64,000 bases of DNA from Lithobates sylvaticus (GCA_028564925.1 CM053026.1:132716150-132780149); one strand, 5' to 3'. Positions 32,130 to 43,709 are shown, counted from the first letter of the stretch. Notes: a model not told the origin generated them from the sequence alone. Program-made: numbers and translations.

Positions 32130-32810
32130 GGGGGAACAAAATTAAGAGGGACGCAATTTTCAAATATTTCAGTAGATTACAGCCTCATTTGATCTGTCTC
32201 CAGGAGACGCATCTGCAGCCCGACTCTGTCCATCTGCTGCGTTCTCGCAAATTCCCAACACTCCATGCACTCCTCTTATTCTAGAGGAGTCAGTTTGTTG
32301 ATGTCTGCCACTGTTTCATTTGAGTGTATTCAGCAGCGGATGACAGGGAGGGCAGATTTGTCTTTTTTATGCAAGTTAAATGGTTTCACATGTATTATTG
32401 CAGCCATATATATCCCCTGCCCTTCTTGGTGGACTCTCTTAAGAAACTAGCTCAATTTATGGCTTTGCATCCTGATGTGTCAGTGATGGCTTTGGATGAT
32501 TTCAATAATACCTTGGATCCATACCTAGATAGATTGTCACTGATGCCCAGACCTGCTAAGTCTGCCACTGGTAAAATGATTTTTGCCTCCCTGCTCTCCA
32601 AGCTGGGACTTCATGATGTGTGGCAAGAGAGGCATGCTACTGTTAGATGTTACTCTTGCTATTCAGCCACACATGATGCCACACATACTCTCACGTATTG
32701 ACCTAGGTCTGGGGAATGCGGTGCTTTTGCAGCGTGTACAGGACTCAGCGTATGAACCCCACCTACTCTTTGATCATTCCTCCTATTGGGTTTGGCTAGA
32801 TATTATGGTA
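32130..32810 (+). pseudogene. L1/Tx1 ORF2 endonuclease fragments
   Basis: Readable blocks include HLICLQETHLQPDS (metal-binding Glu region), FMALHPDVSVMALDDFNNTL (the GDFN block, here DDFNN), LHDVWQERHATV and a final DHSSYWVWL (SDH block, here DHSS). They lie in several frames. The canonical GDFN and SDH residues are changed, so the enzyme is dead. Confidence 0.7.
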
Positions 32811-33045
32811 TCATTCAGTAGGAAACTGTGGAGAGTAAACCCCTTTTGTTTTACTTCCGGTCTCGAGTGCTAGTTGTTGGTTTAGTTGACGATCACAATA
32901 TCTGTAATGTCTCCTGTCATTGCTCACTGTTTATCTATGTTTGGTATAATCTGTCATATATATTGCCTTTACCTAATTGACACAATCAATGTATGTATTG
33001 CAAAAGCAACTTAACAATAAAAAAGTTTTAATTAAAAAAATAAAT

Positions 33046-33474
33046 TATCCAGGATGACTTTGTCTTGCTCCACATAAGGGGAGGCCCTGGCTAAGGCTTC
33101 TTCTGTCTGAAGGTTGATAATAAATATAACCTTTTTTCCTCTCAGAAGAAAATGCAACAGGTTGCATCTGAAAATGCATAAGGCAATGATTAAGGAAACT
33201 TCTGTAATGGTGATGGTGTCCACTTAACCTTAGTGGTAGAGCATACGTGCATTAGTATCTACAGCAGCAGTCTCTCAGGAACATAAGTCCCACAATTGTT
33301 TATGTAGATCAAGGATGTCCTCTTGTAGCCCTTTCATCTTAATTTGTAATTTAGAAAAATGTTCCTAGTAGCTAACACCAAATGTTTGAAACTCAATGAT
33401 TTGCTGTATGAGAGGATTCACAGTAGCGGCTACAGCAGCCTCTATGTTTTTTGTCAGAATATTCTGTCACAGTC
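33046..33474 (-). mobile_element. Gypsy-like gag remnant (fossil)
   Basis: On the minus strand, short pieces resemble the gag of frog Ty3/Gypsy elements (an ATVNPLIQQI-type start near 33440 and an EEALARASPYVEQDK-type block near 33090). The remnant is short, broken and old. The L1 tail abuts it directly, so the LINE may have inserted beside or into it. Confidence 0.4.
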
Positions 33475-33930
33475 TGGGATCAGACTTGGGGACCAGTGGC
33501 TGTAGCAGAAAAGAGGTCCACAAGCAAGCAGCTGGAAATACATAAACAAATGCCAAAATAACAAACACTAGCCAGTCTTTCCCAGAGCTCCTGATGGTGG
33601 GGATGCATTTTGCTGCATGCTAATGCGAGGTCATGATTGATTGCCCAGCAGTGAAATAGAAAGTGGGGGTCAGATAACAGATGAAACAGATAAGGAAAAA
33701 GTAGAAGTGCAGTCATTGAACAGGCCAGTAACAAGTCGTAGCTGAATGGGATCAGACAGAAGCATTGTCGATGAATGAGCCAAGGGTCGATAATGAGTGG
33801 TATCAAAGTTAAGGACAGCAGGTATGCAAGGGGCAAGATATCAGCTAGAGAGAGCACAGTAATCTAGCAAACAAGAAGTGCAGAGACATGGCTTAAATCA
33901 GGAAGAATACAAGGCACAACAAACAGGCAT
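33475..33930. mobile_element. Unclassified repeat, similar to 12691-13124
   Basis: It starts near tgtcacagtctgggatcaga and is rich in caggccagtaac, cagacag and agcaagcagctg words, like the insert at 12691-13124. I see no clear terminal repeat at the right end. Confidence 0.35.
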
Positions 33931-33983
33931 CAGCCCTACCCAGAAAACCCATGAAAAGCCTGCTAAATGAGCAGAATGCCTCT

Positions 33984-34380
33984 TTAACCACTTTCTTACT
34001 GAGCACTTATACCCCCTTCCTGCCCAGGCCAATTTTCAGTTTTCAGTGCTGTCACACTTTGAATGACAATTGCACGGTCATGCAACACTGTACCCATATG
34101 ATATTTTTATCATTGTTTTTAACACAAATAGTGCTTTCTTTTGTGTGGTACCGATGTCCCTCTAACAGAAGCCGGTTAACGGCTTTCTTCTTTTCTTCAC
34201 ACTGACAGTGTGAGGGAAAAAAGGTAATAACTGGCTTCTGTTTACTTCCGTGATCAGCTGTCATTGGCTGAAAGTTGATCACGTGGCAAAGGGCCCGCTG
34301 TCATTGGCCCTTTATCTGATCTGTGATCAGCCAACTCCCAAGGAGGGCCACAAGCAGCTGGGCTTGTGTTTCTACTTCGT
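33984..34380. mobile_element. TTAA-type frog MITE fragment
   Basis: It begins ttaaccactttcttactgag with TTAA at 33984-33987. It continues with the block cctgcccaggccaattttca, which by memory is typical of a ranid MITE family. It includes ggtgatcagctgtcattgg-like inverted words. The right end is not clear. Confidence 0.45.
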
Positions 34381-34924
34381 TCTTTTCTTTTGTGGTTGTC
34401 CTGCAATGCTTTTGCAAGAAATATAATAATTTATTTCATGTATATACTGCATTTAAATCTATATAATCCAGCAGACTACTTCTAGAGATGATATCAAACA
34501 TAGGAGTGCTAAAAGTAATTATTCCTTATGGCACACACAGAAAGTAACCAAGATAATGACAAATGTTAATATAATAAAAGACCTTCAATTCAAAGTCAAC
34601 TTTTAAGCTACAAGGAGAAAGGAAGTTAGTTATATGTCTTTAATGGTATTTGATCTTTCATCTGAACTTGGTCATATTAATCCTCATATATTTATAGCTT
34701 CTTGGATGCGTGTTACATTATACATACAGTGACCATTAAAATGGTAAAAATGTAATCGATTAAAAGTGGTCCCTGTTAATTTATACTAAAAGAAATGTTT
34801 CATTGTCAAAGACTTTATAGTCAGAAAAGTGTGTGTCATATCATTAAATTATTATTGGTTAATCTATATAGTACATTTTATTTTATTTGCATAGATGATG
34901 AGTAGGTATGGGTTCTTTTGTACA
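34381..34924. other. AT-rich spacer
   Basis: No feature recognised. Confidence 0.4.
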
Positions 34925-35819
34925 TACCGTATTTATCGGCGTATAACACGCGCCGGCGTATAACACGCACCCCAAGTTTAGGAGGGAATATTAAGGAAAA
35001 AAACTTTAAGGAGGGAAGTTTAAGGAAAAAAAACTTACATTTAAATGCCCATCATTGCAGCCTTGTCCAGTGTCCATCTGCAGCCTTGTCCATCCTTGCA
35101 GCTTTGCCCAGTGCAGCCTTGTCCATCCTTGCAGCCTTGCCCAGTGCAGCCCTGTCCATCCTTGCAGCCTTGCCCAGTGCAGCCTTGCCCAGTGCATTTG
35201 CAGCCTTGCCCAGTGCAGCCTTGTCCAGTGCTATTGCAGCCTTGCCCAGTGCAGCCTTGCCCAGTGCAGCCTTGCCCAGTGCCTTTGCAGGCTTGCCCAG
35301 TACATTTGCAGCGTTGCCCAGTACATTTGCAGCATTGCCCATTTAAATTTGGCGCCGAGTGGGGAGGACGAGCGCCGCGTGACATATCGAAAGCCGCGTG
35401 TGATTTCGGCTACTTTCGTCTCCTCTCGCAGTCCCGCCCACCTCCACTGATTGCGAGAGGAGCCGAGCGCTGACAACATACAGGAATCCGAGTTCGGCTA
35501 GTCTCGGCTCTGCTCGCAGACAGGGGCGGGACTGCGTGAGGAGCCGAAAATAGCCGAACTTGGATTTCTTTATGTTGTCGGCGCTCGGTTCCTCTCGCAA
35601 TCAGTGGAGGTGGGCGGGACTGCGAGAGAAGCCGAAAATAGCCGAAAATAGCCGAAAATAGCCGAAAATACACGCGGTTTTCGGAATATTGGCTCCGCTC
35701 GCTCCCCTAATGAAAAAATCAGCGGGAGATCGGCGGGTATCGGCGTATAACACGCACCCACGATTTTCCCCTGATTTTAAGGGGGGAAAAGTGTGTGTTA
35801 TACGCCGATAAATACGGTA
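34925..35819. mobile_element. MITE with TA target site and internal minisatellites
   Basis: The element proper is 34927-35817, with TA on both sides. Its ends ccgtatttatcggcgtataa and ttatacgccgataaatacgg are exact inverted repeats, followed by cacgc words. The inside holds a minisatellite (35060-35345), an internal inverted repeat (about 35398-35480 against 35570-35640, with cctccactgattgcgagagg) and gccgaaaata repeated four times (35632-35670). No transposase. Several long frames here come only from the tandem repeat. Confidence 0.8.
35060..35345. repeat. Minisatellite of 15- and 18-bp units
   Basis: Units are variants of cagccttgcccagtg (15 bp) alternating with cagccttgtccatccttg (18 bp). 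Both lengths are multiples of three, so all frames stay open and give false Ala-, Cys- or Gln-rich proteins on both strands. Confidence 0.9.
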
Positions 35820-35884
35820 CTTACAAAGGAAAAAAATCACCATAGCCTAATTATATTAAGGAAAATCAGTAAGTTAAAAAAATT

Positions 35885-38800
35885 TTAGGGGCGTGGCTAG
35901 CCGCGGACAGAGATGGACGCGTGACCACAGAGCTCCGCTACAACGGGACTCAGCACGGCTATAATCGGCTACCCCGGAGACCGAAAATTACCCATCCACC
36001 TAGCTGTCTCTCCTCTTACCCGAAGCGGCATGACGAGGAAGAGAAAGGAGGTCCGGAACCCCATAAAAATGACGGAGTTCTACAAATACCGACAGGACGG
36101 AGGTAGGCAAGATGGCGCCGGCGCCACATCTACCCCGGCCCTCAGCACAAGGCCCCACTCCACGCCATCTCCCTCCCCATCTGCCTCCCAGTCTGGGAGA
36201 AACACTTCTCCAAAAAGCCCACAGCCCTGCCCTGACACACCGCAAACAGCGAGCCCGGCCAAGGCCAGATTCAGGCTGGATGGCTCTGGATTTAGTCCGG
36301 GGAGCGGCCATGAGGCAGACTCTGGGGAAGACACCAGGGAACTGCCGGAAAGGATAGAGAGCTTCCCCACAACTAACCAACCTGTAATTGACACTGTCCT
36401 CAAGGACATGCTATTATCCCTCAGGAGCACTATACAATCAGACATGATGTCCTGTATGAGCAAGTTCCACACAGACATACAAGAGGTGGAGGCAAGAGTA
36501 GATCATATAGAGAGCAAGATGGGAGAATTTGCCAATACCATCAATGATCTAGTAGAAGCACAGGAGGAACATGAAGGGGAGATAGAGACCATGCAAGCCA
36601 AGATGGCGGACATGGAGGACAGAAGCAGGAGGAACAACATGAAGATTAGAGGAATCCCGGAGACAGTGCTGCAGAATGACCTGAGGTCATACGCCACCAC
36701 ACTGTTCAAAGCACTCCTTCCTGACCTGACTGAAATGGACGTTATCATAGACAGAATACATCGCCTCCCAAAACCGTCCTATCTCCCTGACCAAACTCCT
36801 AGAGACGTAATACTGAGACTACATTTCTATCATGCTAAAGAGCAACTCATGACATCCATGCGTAAAAAGGACCTAGTCCCTGCACAATACCAGCATCTTC
36901 AGTTTTACGCTGACCTCTCACAATACACCCTTAAAAAGAGGCGGAGCTTAGTTACGATCACCAAAGCTTTACGCAACCACCAGATTACCTACAGATGGGG
37001 ATTCCCAACTAACATATCCATTACTAAGGATGGTAAAACCTTTACAGTGCACACACTAGAGAAAGGTCTAGCACTTCTTAAAGATTGGCACATTATCCCT
37101 GAACTGGATAACAACTCTGGCTACCCTAGGAGACCACAACCACTGGAGACAGAATGGAAAACTGTGACGACGAAAAACTCCAAGAAGCACACCTGAGTCA
37201 GCTAAGTATCCATGGGGAACTACAAGTCCCTTTGTTTCTGTGAGTCACCCACGATTCCACGAACTTGACCCCTAAACCGCATTTGAATTGCAATTCTGCA
37301 TTCAAATATTCAGTTAAACATACTGGACCACTGTCCCGGAATTGAGTCCAGGATGTTTCCATTAATTCGAGACTTTATTTGTTTGCTTCACCTTTTCTTC
37401 CCTCAATGGCGATTATCTCGCTTCTTCATTTTTTTTTACTTTATCTTCGCTATTCACTGCAGTAACTTCCTACTTTCAAGAATGACTCCTTCCAACAGAT
37501 ATACCAGCATATTGCTACCTGAATACCACCAGGAAACTCCAGGTGATCGACCGAAAACACACCACTTCGATCAGCTACCGATCAGGACCCCTACAACTCT
37601 AACTCTGCTAAATGTGAGTACGCCACACACATCAATCTCACTCATCCTCTGCCCCACTGGCAGCTTCACACCCCTTACTGAGAATATGTGCCTGCCTTGC
37701 GATTTGCTGCTTCTGAAGGGAAAGCAACTGCAATGCATCTACATAAAGCCACCATGGGAGTGACTTTCCTAACCATAAACACGAAAGGCCTCAACCATCC
37801 CGCCAAAAGGAAATCACTATGGTCTGAAGCAGCACAATATAAAGCAGACATCCTCTGTGCGCAGGAGACCCACTTCAGCGCGGCAGCGCAACCTAGGTGC
37901 TCACATAAGAACTTTCCTTTTATCTTCACTGCTAGCACAGACTCAAAAAAAAGAGGTGTCTTAATTGCAATAAAGGACACGGTGGCGTTCCACCTCCACC
38001 AGGAAATTAAAGACCCTAACGGCAGATTCCTTATCTTGATCTGTGACATACACAATAGCTAATGTCTATACACCCAATTCCCACCAGATCGCTTTTCTAA
38101 ACAAAATCCTATGGAAAATTAATGAGATTAAAACAGGAACTTTAGTCATCTGTGGTGACTTCAATATGGTGCCTGACAAGATCATGGACTCCACTTCGGC
38201 TACCTCCCGCACGGGCCCCTCATTGCAAGATACCATCTTTAAACATGACTTATACGATGCCTGGCGCTGTTGTCATGCTGGCGAGCGGGATTACACATTT
38301 TTTTCTGCTCCCCACAGAGCTTACTCCCGCATCAACATGTTTCTGGTGGATGGAACCCTATTGACACGGGTCACTGACTCCAGCATAAACAGTATTACCT
38401 GGTCTGACCACGCGTCAGTGACCCTGACAATCTCAGACTCTCTTGCACCTGGGATTAACCCGGTCTGGAGGGCCAATCCCTATATCCTTCAAAGACTGGA
38501 CACCAGAGAGGCCTTAGAAGGCCATCTAAAACAATACTTTGATGAAAATGTTGGTTCTATATCTGATCACTTTGTAGTGTGGAACGCCCATAAGGCGTAC
38601 ATGAGGGGCATATTTATCCAAATAGGAGCAAAATTAAGGAAGCAGAGGCAGAGACGTATAAAAGAGCTCACTGACGGCATCCGAGTCCTAGAGACCCAAA
38701 ACAAGCTCCACCCCATAACATCAACCACAGAAGCCATTTCCAAACTTAGACACGAACTGAGGCTGTGCCTTCTGGGCGACTTCGAGAAGTCAACTAGAAG

Positions 38801-38925
38801 GCTACGCATGAACTACTATGCAAACGGCAACAGAGCAGGGAAACTCCTAGCTCAACGCCTGAGAGGCCTTAGGTACAAAACAAAGATACCCTACATCATC
38901 CATCCAACCACCAAAAAAATGTATT
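35885..38925 (+). mobile_element. L1/Tx1-type LINE with intact 5' end, lacking RT
   Basis: The element starts about gggcgtggctagccgcggac. It has a GC-rich 5' UTR, a complete ORF1 (36030-37196) and ORF2 from about 37688. ORF2 ends abruptly after the endonuclease and linker, at about 38918, and runs into unrelated sequence. Usual LINE truncation removes the 5' end; here the 3' end is missing. A later deletion, or insertion of a template that ended early (the A-run ccaccaaaaaaatg lies at the break), could explain it. I see no target duplication. Confidence 0.85.
36030..37196 (+). CDS. L1/Tx1 ORF1 protein (RNA-binding)
   Basis: A complete 388-codon frame from ATG to TGA. The N-terminus (residues 1-110) is basic and rich in Ser, Pro and Thr. 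Residues 120-200 form a long coiled coil (IESKMGEFANTINDLVEAQE) that in L1 proteins drives trimer formation. From about residue 205 the RRM begins with DRSRRNNMKIRGIPE and carries IHRLPKP. The C-terminal domain follows (DVILRLHFYHAKEQLM, LQFYADLSQYTLKKRRSL, YRWGFPTNISITKDGK). The protein binds LINE RNA as a chaperone in the retrotransposition particle. It is unbroken here, although its partner ORF2 is incomplete. Confidence 0.92.
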   Translation: MTRKRKEVRNPIKMTEFYKYRQDGGRQDGAGATSTPALSTRPHSTPSPSPSASQSGRNTSPKSPQPCPDTPQTASPAKARFRLDGSGFSPGSGHEADSGEDTRELPERIESFPTTNQPVIDTVLKDMLLSLRSTIQSDMMSCMSKFHTDIQEVEARVDHIESKMGEFANTINDLVEAQEEHEGEIETMQAKMADMEDRSRRNNMKIRGIPETVLQNDLRSYATTLFKALLPDLTEMDVIIDRIHRLPKPSYLPDQTPRDVILRLHFYHAKEQLMTSMRKKDLVPAQYQHLQFYADLSQYTLKKRRSLVTITKALRNHQITYRWGFPTNISITKDGKTFTVHTLEKGLALLKDWHIIPELDNNSGYPRRPQPLETEWKTVTTKNSKKHT

Positions 38926-39008
38926 TTATGTTTTTCTTCACCTTCTATGAAAGCTCTGCTGAAAACCTCAACAGCTTAGCCAGCTTGAACCTCTGGTGGA
39001 ATAGCTAA
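37688..39008 (+). pseudogene. L1/Tx1 ORF2, endonuclease part only
   Basis: The first frame (37688-38062) carries LTINTKGLNHPAKRKSLW and ILCAQETHF, which has the metal-binding Glu. After a frameshift near 38045, the second frame (38043-39008) carries TIANVYTPN, LVICGDFNMVPD, RIDxFLV-like SRINMFLVD, and the catalytic SDH in ITWSDHASV. A linker follows to about residue 300 (LAQRLRGLRYKTKIPYI). No RT motif follows. From about 38918 the frame reads into non-LINE sequence by chance. The APE-type endonuclease motifs themselves look intact. Confidence 0.85.
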
Positions 39009-39434
39009 TAAAGTTTTTCAGCTGAGGCTCAGACTTTATTAGGTTCAGCAGGAACTGGCTGAATTTTGATCCTTGTGTAGCCCTCTGTTCAGCTGGCTGA
39101 ATGAAAAAACTAAGCCATATATGGCCAGCTTCAGGTTAGCCATACATTGTATGGATTTCAGATAGTTCATGATGATTTATTGGTAGCCCTGTTGGCCTCC
39201 CTCCTGCCCGATCAAAGGAGCCTGCCAGTAAATTGTCAGCTGAACTGTGGCTGTCTCAAATCGGATGCAGCCTGTGAGTAGTTATACAGCTGCCACTGGC
39301 GGCTGTCAGAATACAATTGTCTGCCAGGGGAATCCGTCAATCTGTACTGTATAGTGAGGATGGAAGAATCTGTTATATTTTTTTGTTAAATCAACAGGCT
39401 GAATGAAAAAAAATCTATCACTGTATGGTCAGCC
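38926..39434. other. Repeat-like spacer
   Basis: Contains gctggctgaatg words, repeated, and a caggctgaatgaaaaaa motif twice (about 39090 and 39390). It is probably debris of frog MITEs like the next feature, with unclear ends. Confidence 0.3.
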
Positions 39435-39768
39435 TGTAGCCTGGTACACACTATTTTTTTTCATTCAACCCAGCAGGCAGGACAAAAAAACCCAGAAGAG
39501 CTTAGGAGGAGCCGCTGTACTAACAATCTGATGTTAGTACATCGTTCTCCCCGCTGAGCTATTGTGTTTTGACAAGGGGATGTCCCCCTAGCCAGAACAC
39601 ACTGATGCCGATTGGAAGACCTATTTCGGTCATGCTCCTTTGACAGAAGTGGGCCATACAGCCAGCCTCTGTCGGACCGGCTGCGGTACACACGGGCCAA
39701 ATATCAGATGGTTCTATTGAACCAGCTGATGCTGCCTGACATTCAGCCCACGTGTACGGCCCTTTAGG
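39435..39768. mobile_element. Probable MITE with GTACAC-type ends
   Basis: The left part tagcctggtacacacta and the right part cccacgtgtacggcccttta form an imperfect inverted pair. The inside has the ggctgaat and cattcagcc words in both orientations. Similar ends occur in ranid Harbinger-like MITEs. Confidence 0.4.
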
Positions 39769-41247
39769 CATTCATGTAGATATGCTTGCTCCCAGGCTCC
39801 ATTCTCCTGCAGGGAGGAACAATGATAATGCACATCTAAAACATTTCTAGGAGATACTCTCTTTCACACAACAGAACAATAGGATGTTTGCATCTCCATC
39901 TCTTTGCAGAATGCTCTGGAATTTGTTGTGCTTTGAAAATGTATAAAATAAATACATCACATTGGGGCCATTAGCTATACTACAATATGTACATTGGTTC
40001 TCAGTAAGTCATTAACTTTTTTACTATTGTTTTAATACTGTGGGAGTTTAAATCTTCAGTCACTGTACAATAATAAAGTAAACACATTGGCTTCAAGTCC
40101 CTCAAAGCAACCCTTTCTTTTTCCATTGTTTATAGAAACTGAAGACAAATACCTATACAGCTTGTTAATACCATATTAATGCAAATCCAGTCAACAGAAA
40201 CTGTCTGACCCAGCGACTCAGCTATTTCCTCATTGCATGCTACCATCTTGCTTATCCCACAGCACAGAGAAAGTAAAACCAGGATGTCAATCACACCCCT
40301 AATGTCAAAGATATATCTGCCTTTCCTTTGTTTTGTGGGAGATATTAAAATATAATGTACAAATGTAACATGAGCTTAAAGGAAACATCTACTGAAAGAT
40401 TGTAGAGGCTGCCATTGCTGATCTTCTTCTAAAAATACATCTTGCCTAGCTGTCTCTGACTGTGATAATCCATGATTCATTTAAAGTACAGGAAGATTAG
40501 ATTGAGAGATGTCAGAAATGCTGATCTGCATTATTGTTCCAGGTTCACAGCCCACTGACTGAAAGTATTGAAGGTATTGGATCAACATGACTGTCAAGCA
40601 CGTAGCATTTTCAGAAGGAGAGGTAAACAATGACAACCTTCTTGCTCTGACATTACAATTTTTTTTTTAAATAGTCAGTTCATCAATAATTGAACAGTCA
40701 GTGCAGACTATATAATAAAGCACATCAGCCATATTCATCACAGGAGAATAATCCCTGCATATAAAGCAGGAAACATAAATTCTGGAGTAGTGCATTCTGC
40801 TTTTACCCCTTTTAACAATAACATAACAAAGAGGAATCTGTATAAAATACATTGTTATTGTGATGTGTGCCAAGGACAGAAGTATCTATAAATATGGCTA
40901 AACCTGTTCCTCTTACAAAGCAACGGAATGCTAGGAGTAATATGTGCAACACGATACATTTTTATATTGGTTCCAAGGACAATATTATCTATTATTTTGA
41001 CCCTGGAAATACCAATAAATAATTTACCAAGAAAGGAATTGAGAAGCAATATGTGTAACATTTCTTTTTTTTTTTTTTACATGCAATTTGATAAATGTTG
41101 TATGGTTCTCCAAATTACAGTAAACACTAAGAAACCAGAGAATTCCAACTACTTAATGTTAACTGTCTGTCAGTGTTTTGAAAAAGCATTTAAATGAGAT
41201 CTAAAGTTGCACAATCCACAATACATTTTATAACATCAGCATTGTAA
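39769..41247. other. AT-rich spacer
   Basis: No gene or repeat recognised. Short frames on both strands near 40667-41197 have no domain. Confidence 0.4.
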
Positions 41248-41635
41248 TAGTAATATAAACAAAGAAGTCAAGGGAGGGATGGGACTCTGTGCGAAAGGGT
41301 TTGGTCTGTCTGACCCAAATATTGAGAAAATATAAAAAAACACCTGGTACCAAAGGTATGGTGAAGGACCCCTTAGGGTCGTTATTAGACAGATCAAACC
41401 AAGATTATTTAAAGCGGTTCTGCACACACTAATTTTTTTTTTCTTCTCACGTTAAAAATAGTATGAGTCTAACAATAAACTCACTTGTTAAGTGTCCGTC
41501 CGGTATTCATGTCCGTTTTTTCCTAAAAAAATGCACATTTAAAATAAAAAGTACAGAATTGTCATTTTGCTTGTGGGCATTTGAAGCCCACAAGCAGTCA
41601 CTTCCATGTTCCAAAGAGCACGTCCGCAAATCCGA

Positions 41636-41815
41636 CCCGAAATCTTGCGAGATTTGGGTACATCGACCCGAAATCTTGTGAGATTTGTGGACATCGACAC
41701 GAAATCTCGCGAGATTTGCGGACATGGACCCAAAATCTCGCAAGATTTCGGGTCGATGTCCGCAAATCTTGCAAGATTTCGGGTCGATGTCCGCAAATCT
41801 CCCGAGATTTTGGGT
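41636..41815. repeat. Array of six palindromic AATCTYGCRAGATT-type motifs
   Basis: A unit of about 31 bp (cgacccgaaatcttgcgaga and ttt plus spacer) repeats six times. Each unit is centred on a palindrome, the best being aaatctcgcgagattt at 41702-41717. The spacer (cgaccc... gtccgcaaat) switches orientation in the middle of the array. Subterminal repeats like this are the usual binding sites of hAT transposases through the BED zinc finger. That role is inferred. Confidence 0.75.
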
Positions 41816-42002
41816 CGGATGTCTGCACTGACTCCTGGGATGAATGACACCAGATCCCAGGAGACAGTGCGGCATGACGAGGATCCCCGCACAGACCCCG
41901 CCCACCCCCGCAGGGACAACACCAAAGATGAAGCCAGCATTCAAGGTAGGCTTCCAAGATGCAGAATTGACCCATCAATTCTGTAATCTAACATGATGGA
42001 GA

Positions 42003-43580
42003 GTGTGTGTGTGTCAGGACCCATAGGACCTATTGTGTGTTGTGAGCACACATAGGAGCTCTATTTTTTGGTCAGCACACAAAGGGCCTATAGTGTGTTT
42101 GTGTCAGCACCATAGGACCTATAGTGTGTTGTGAGCACACATAGGAGCTCTATTTTTTGTGTCAGCACACATAGGGCCTATAGTGTGTTTGTGTCAGCAC
42201 CCATAGGACCTATAGTGTGTTGTGAGCACACATAGGAGCTCTATTTTTTGTGTCAGCACACATAGGACCTATAGTGTGTTTGTGTCAGCACCCATAGGAC
42301 CTATTGTGTGTTGTGAGCACACATAGGAGCTCTATTTTTTGTGTCAGCACACAAAGGGCCTATAGTGTGTTTGTGTCAGCACCCATAGGACCTATAGTGT
42401 GTTGTGAGCACACATAGGTGCTCTATTTTTTTGTCAGCACACATAGGGCCTATAGTGTGTTTGTGTCAGCACCCATAGGACCTATAGTGTGTTGTGAGCA
42501 CACATAGGAGCTCTATTTGTTGTGAGCACACATAGGAGCTTTTTTTTGTGTCAGCACACATAGGACCTATAGTGTGTTTGTGTCAGCACCCATAGGACCT
42601 ATAGTGTGTTGTGAGCACACATAGGTGCTCTATTTTTTGTCAGCACACAAAGGGCCTATAGTGTGTTTGTGTCAGCACCCATAGGACCTATAGTGTGTTG
42701 TGAGCACACATAGGAGCTCTATTTTTTTGTCAGCACCCATAGGACCTATAGTGTGTTGTGAGCACACATAGGAGCTCTATTTTTTGTGTCAGCACACAAA
42801 GGGCATATAGTGTGTTTGTGTCAGCACCCATAGGACCTATAGTGTGTTGTGAGCACACATAGGAGCTCTATTTTTTGGTCAGCACACAAAGGACCTATAG
42901 TGTGTTTGTGTCAGCACCCATAGGACCTATCGTGTGTTGTGAGCACACATAGGAGCTCTATTTTTTGTGTCAGCACACATAGGACCTATAGTGTGTTTGT
43001 GTCAGCACCCATAGGACCTATAGTGTGTTGTGAGCACACATAGGAGCTCTATTTTTTGTGTCAGCACACAAAGGGCCTATAGTGTGTTTGTGTCAGCACC
43101 CATAGGACCTATAGTGTGTTGTGAGCACACATAGGAGCTCTATTTTTTGTGTCAGCACACATAGGACCTATAGTGTGTTTGTGTCAGCACCAATAGGACC
43201 TATAGTGTGTTGTGAGCACACATATGATCTCTATTTTTTTGTCAGCACACATAGGACCTATAGTGTGTTTGTGTCAGCACACATAGGACCTATAGTGTGT
43301 TTGTGTAAGCACACATAGGACCTATAGTGTGTTGTGTGCACACATAGGAGCTCTATTTTTTGTCAGCACACATAGGAGCTATAGTGTGTTGTCAGCACAC
43401 ATAGGAGCTATAGTGTGTTGTCAGCACACATAGGAGCTATAGTGTGTTTGTGTCAGCACACATAGGAGCTAGTGTGTGTGTGTCAGCACACATAGGAACT
43501 AGTGTGTGTGTGTGTGTCAGCACACATAGGAGCTAGTGTGTGTGTCAGCACACATAGGAGCTAGTGTGTGTGTGTGTCAG
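42003..43580. repeat. Satellite array with 92-bp higher-order units
   Basis: Submonomers of about 30 bp (gtgtcagcacacataggacc plus tatagtgtgttt) are grouped in threes, giving a period near 92 bp. The group is: a tgagcacacataggagctct unit with a T-run, an agcacacataggRcctatag unit and an agcacccataggacctatag unit. The array runs for about 17 periods. At its right end it degenerates into short GTGTGT-rich units. The frame at 43121-43318 is a by-product. Confidence 0.9.
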
Positions 43581-43709
43581 CCCAGTTCTTCTCATCTAAG
43601 GCAGCCTCTATCTGCCATAGGGCCCTGTTGCTGTCATCTAAGGCATCCATCTGCAGGAGTTAGTGTGTGTGCTGTGTGACTCCAGCACAATATACACTAC
43701 CCACTACAA

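Larger units (their letters stand above)
31010..33045 (+). mobile_element. L1/Tx1-type LINE, truncated and internally deleted
   Basis: ORF1 is present from its coiled-coil end (31010-31566). Parts of the ORF2 endonuclease follow (about 32130-32810), but no reverse transcriptase. The 3' UTR and an AATAAA-bearing A-rich tail (caataaaaaagttttaatta) end at about 33045. It is therefore a 5'-truncated insertion with a large internal loss. It belongs to the same broad LINE group as 35885-38925 but is a different, older copy. Confidence 0.8.

Noticed and set aside
34918-35679. Long Ala-, Cys- and Gln-rich frames on both strands
   Set aside because: The 15- and 18-bp minisatellite keeps all frames open; composition explains them fully.
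42003-43580. Regularly spaced repeats resembling a CRISPR array
   Set aside because: The intervals are themselves variants of the same repeat, the DNA is vertebrate-like, and no cas genes are present. It is a satellite.
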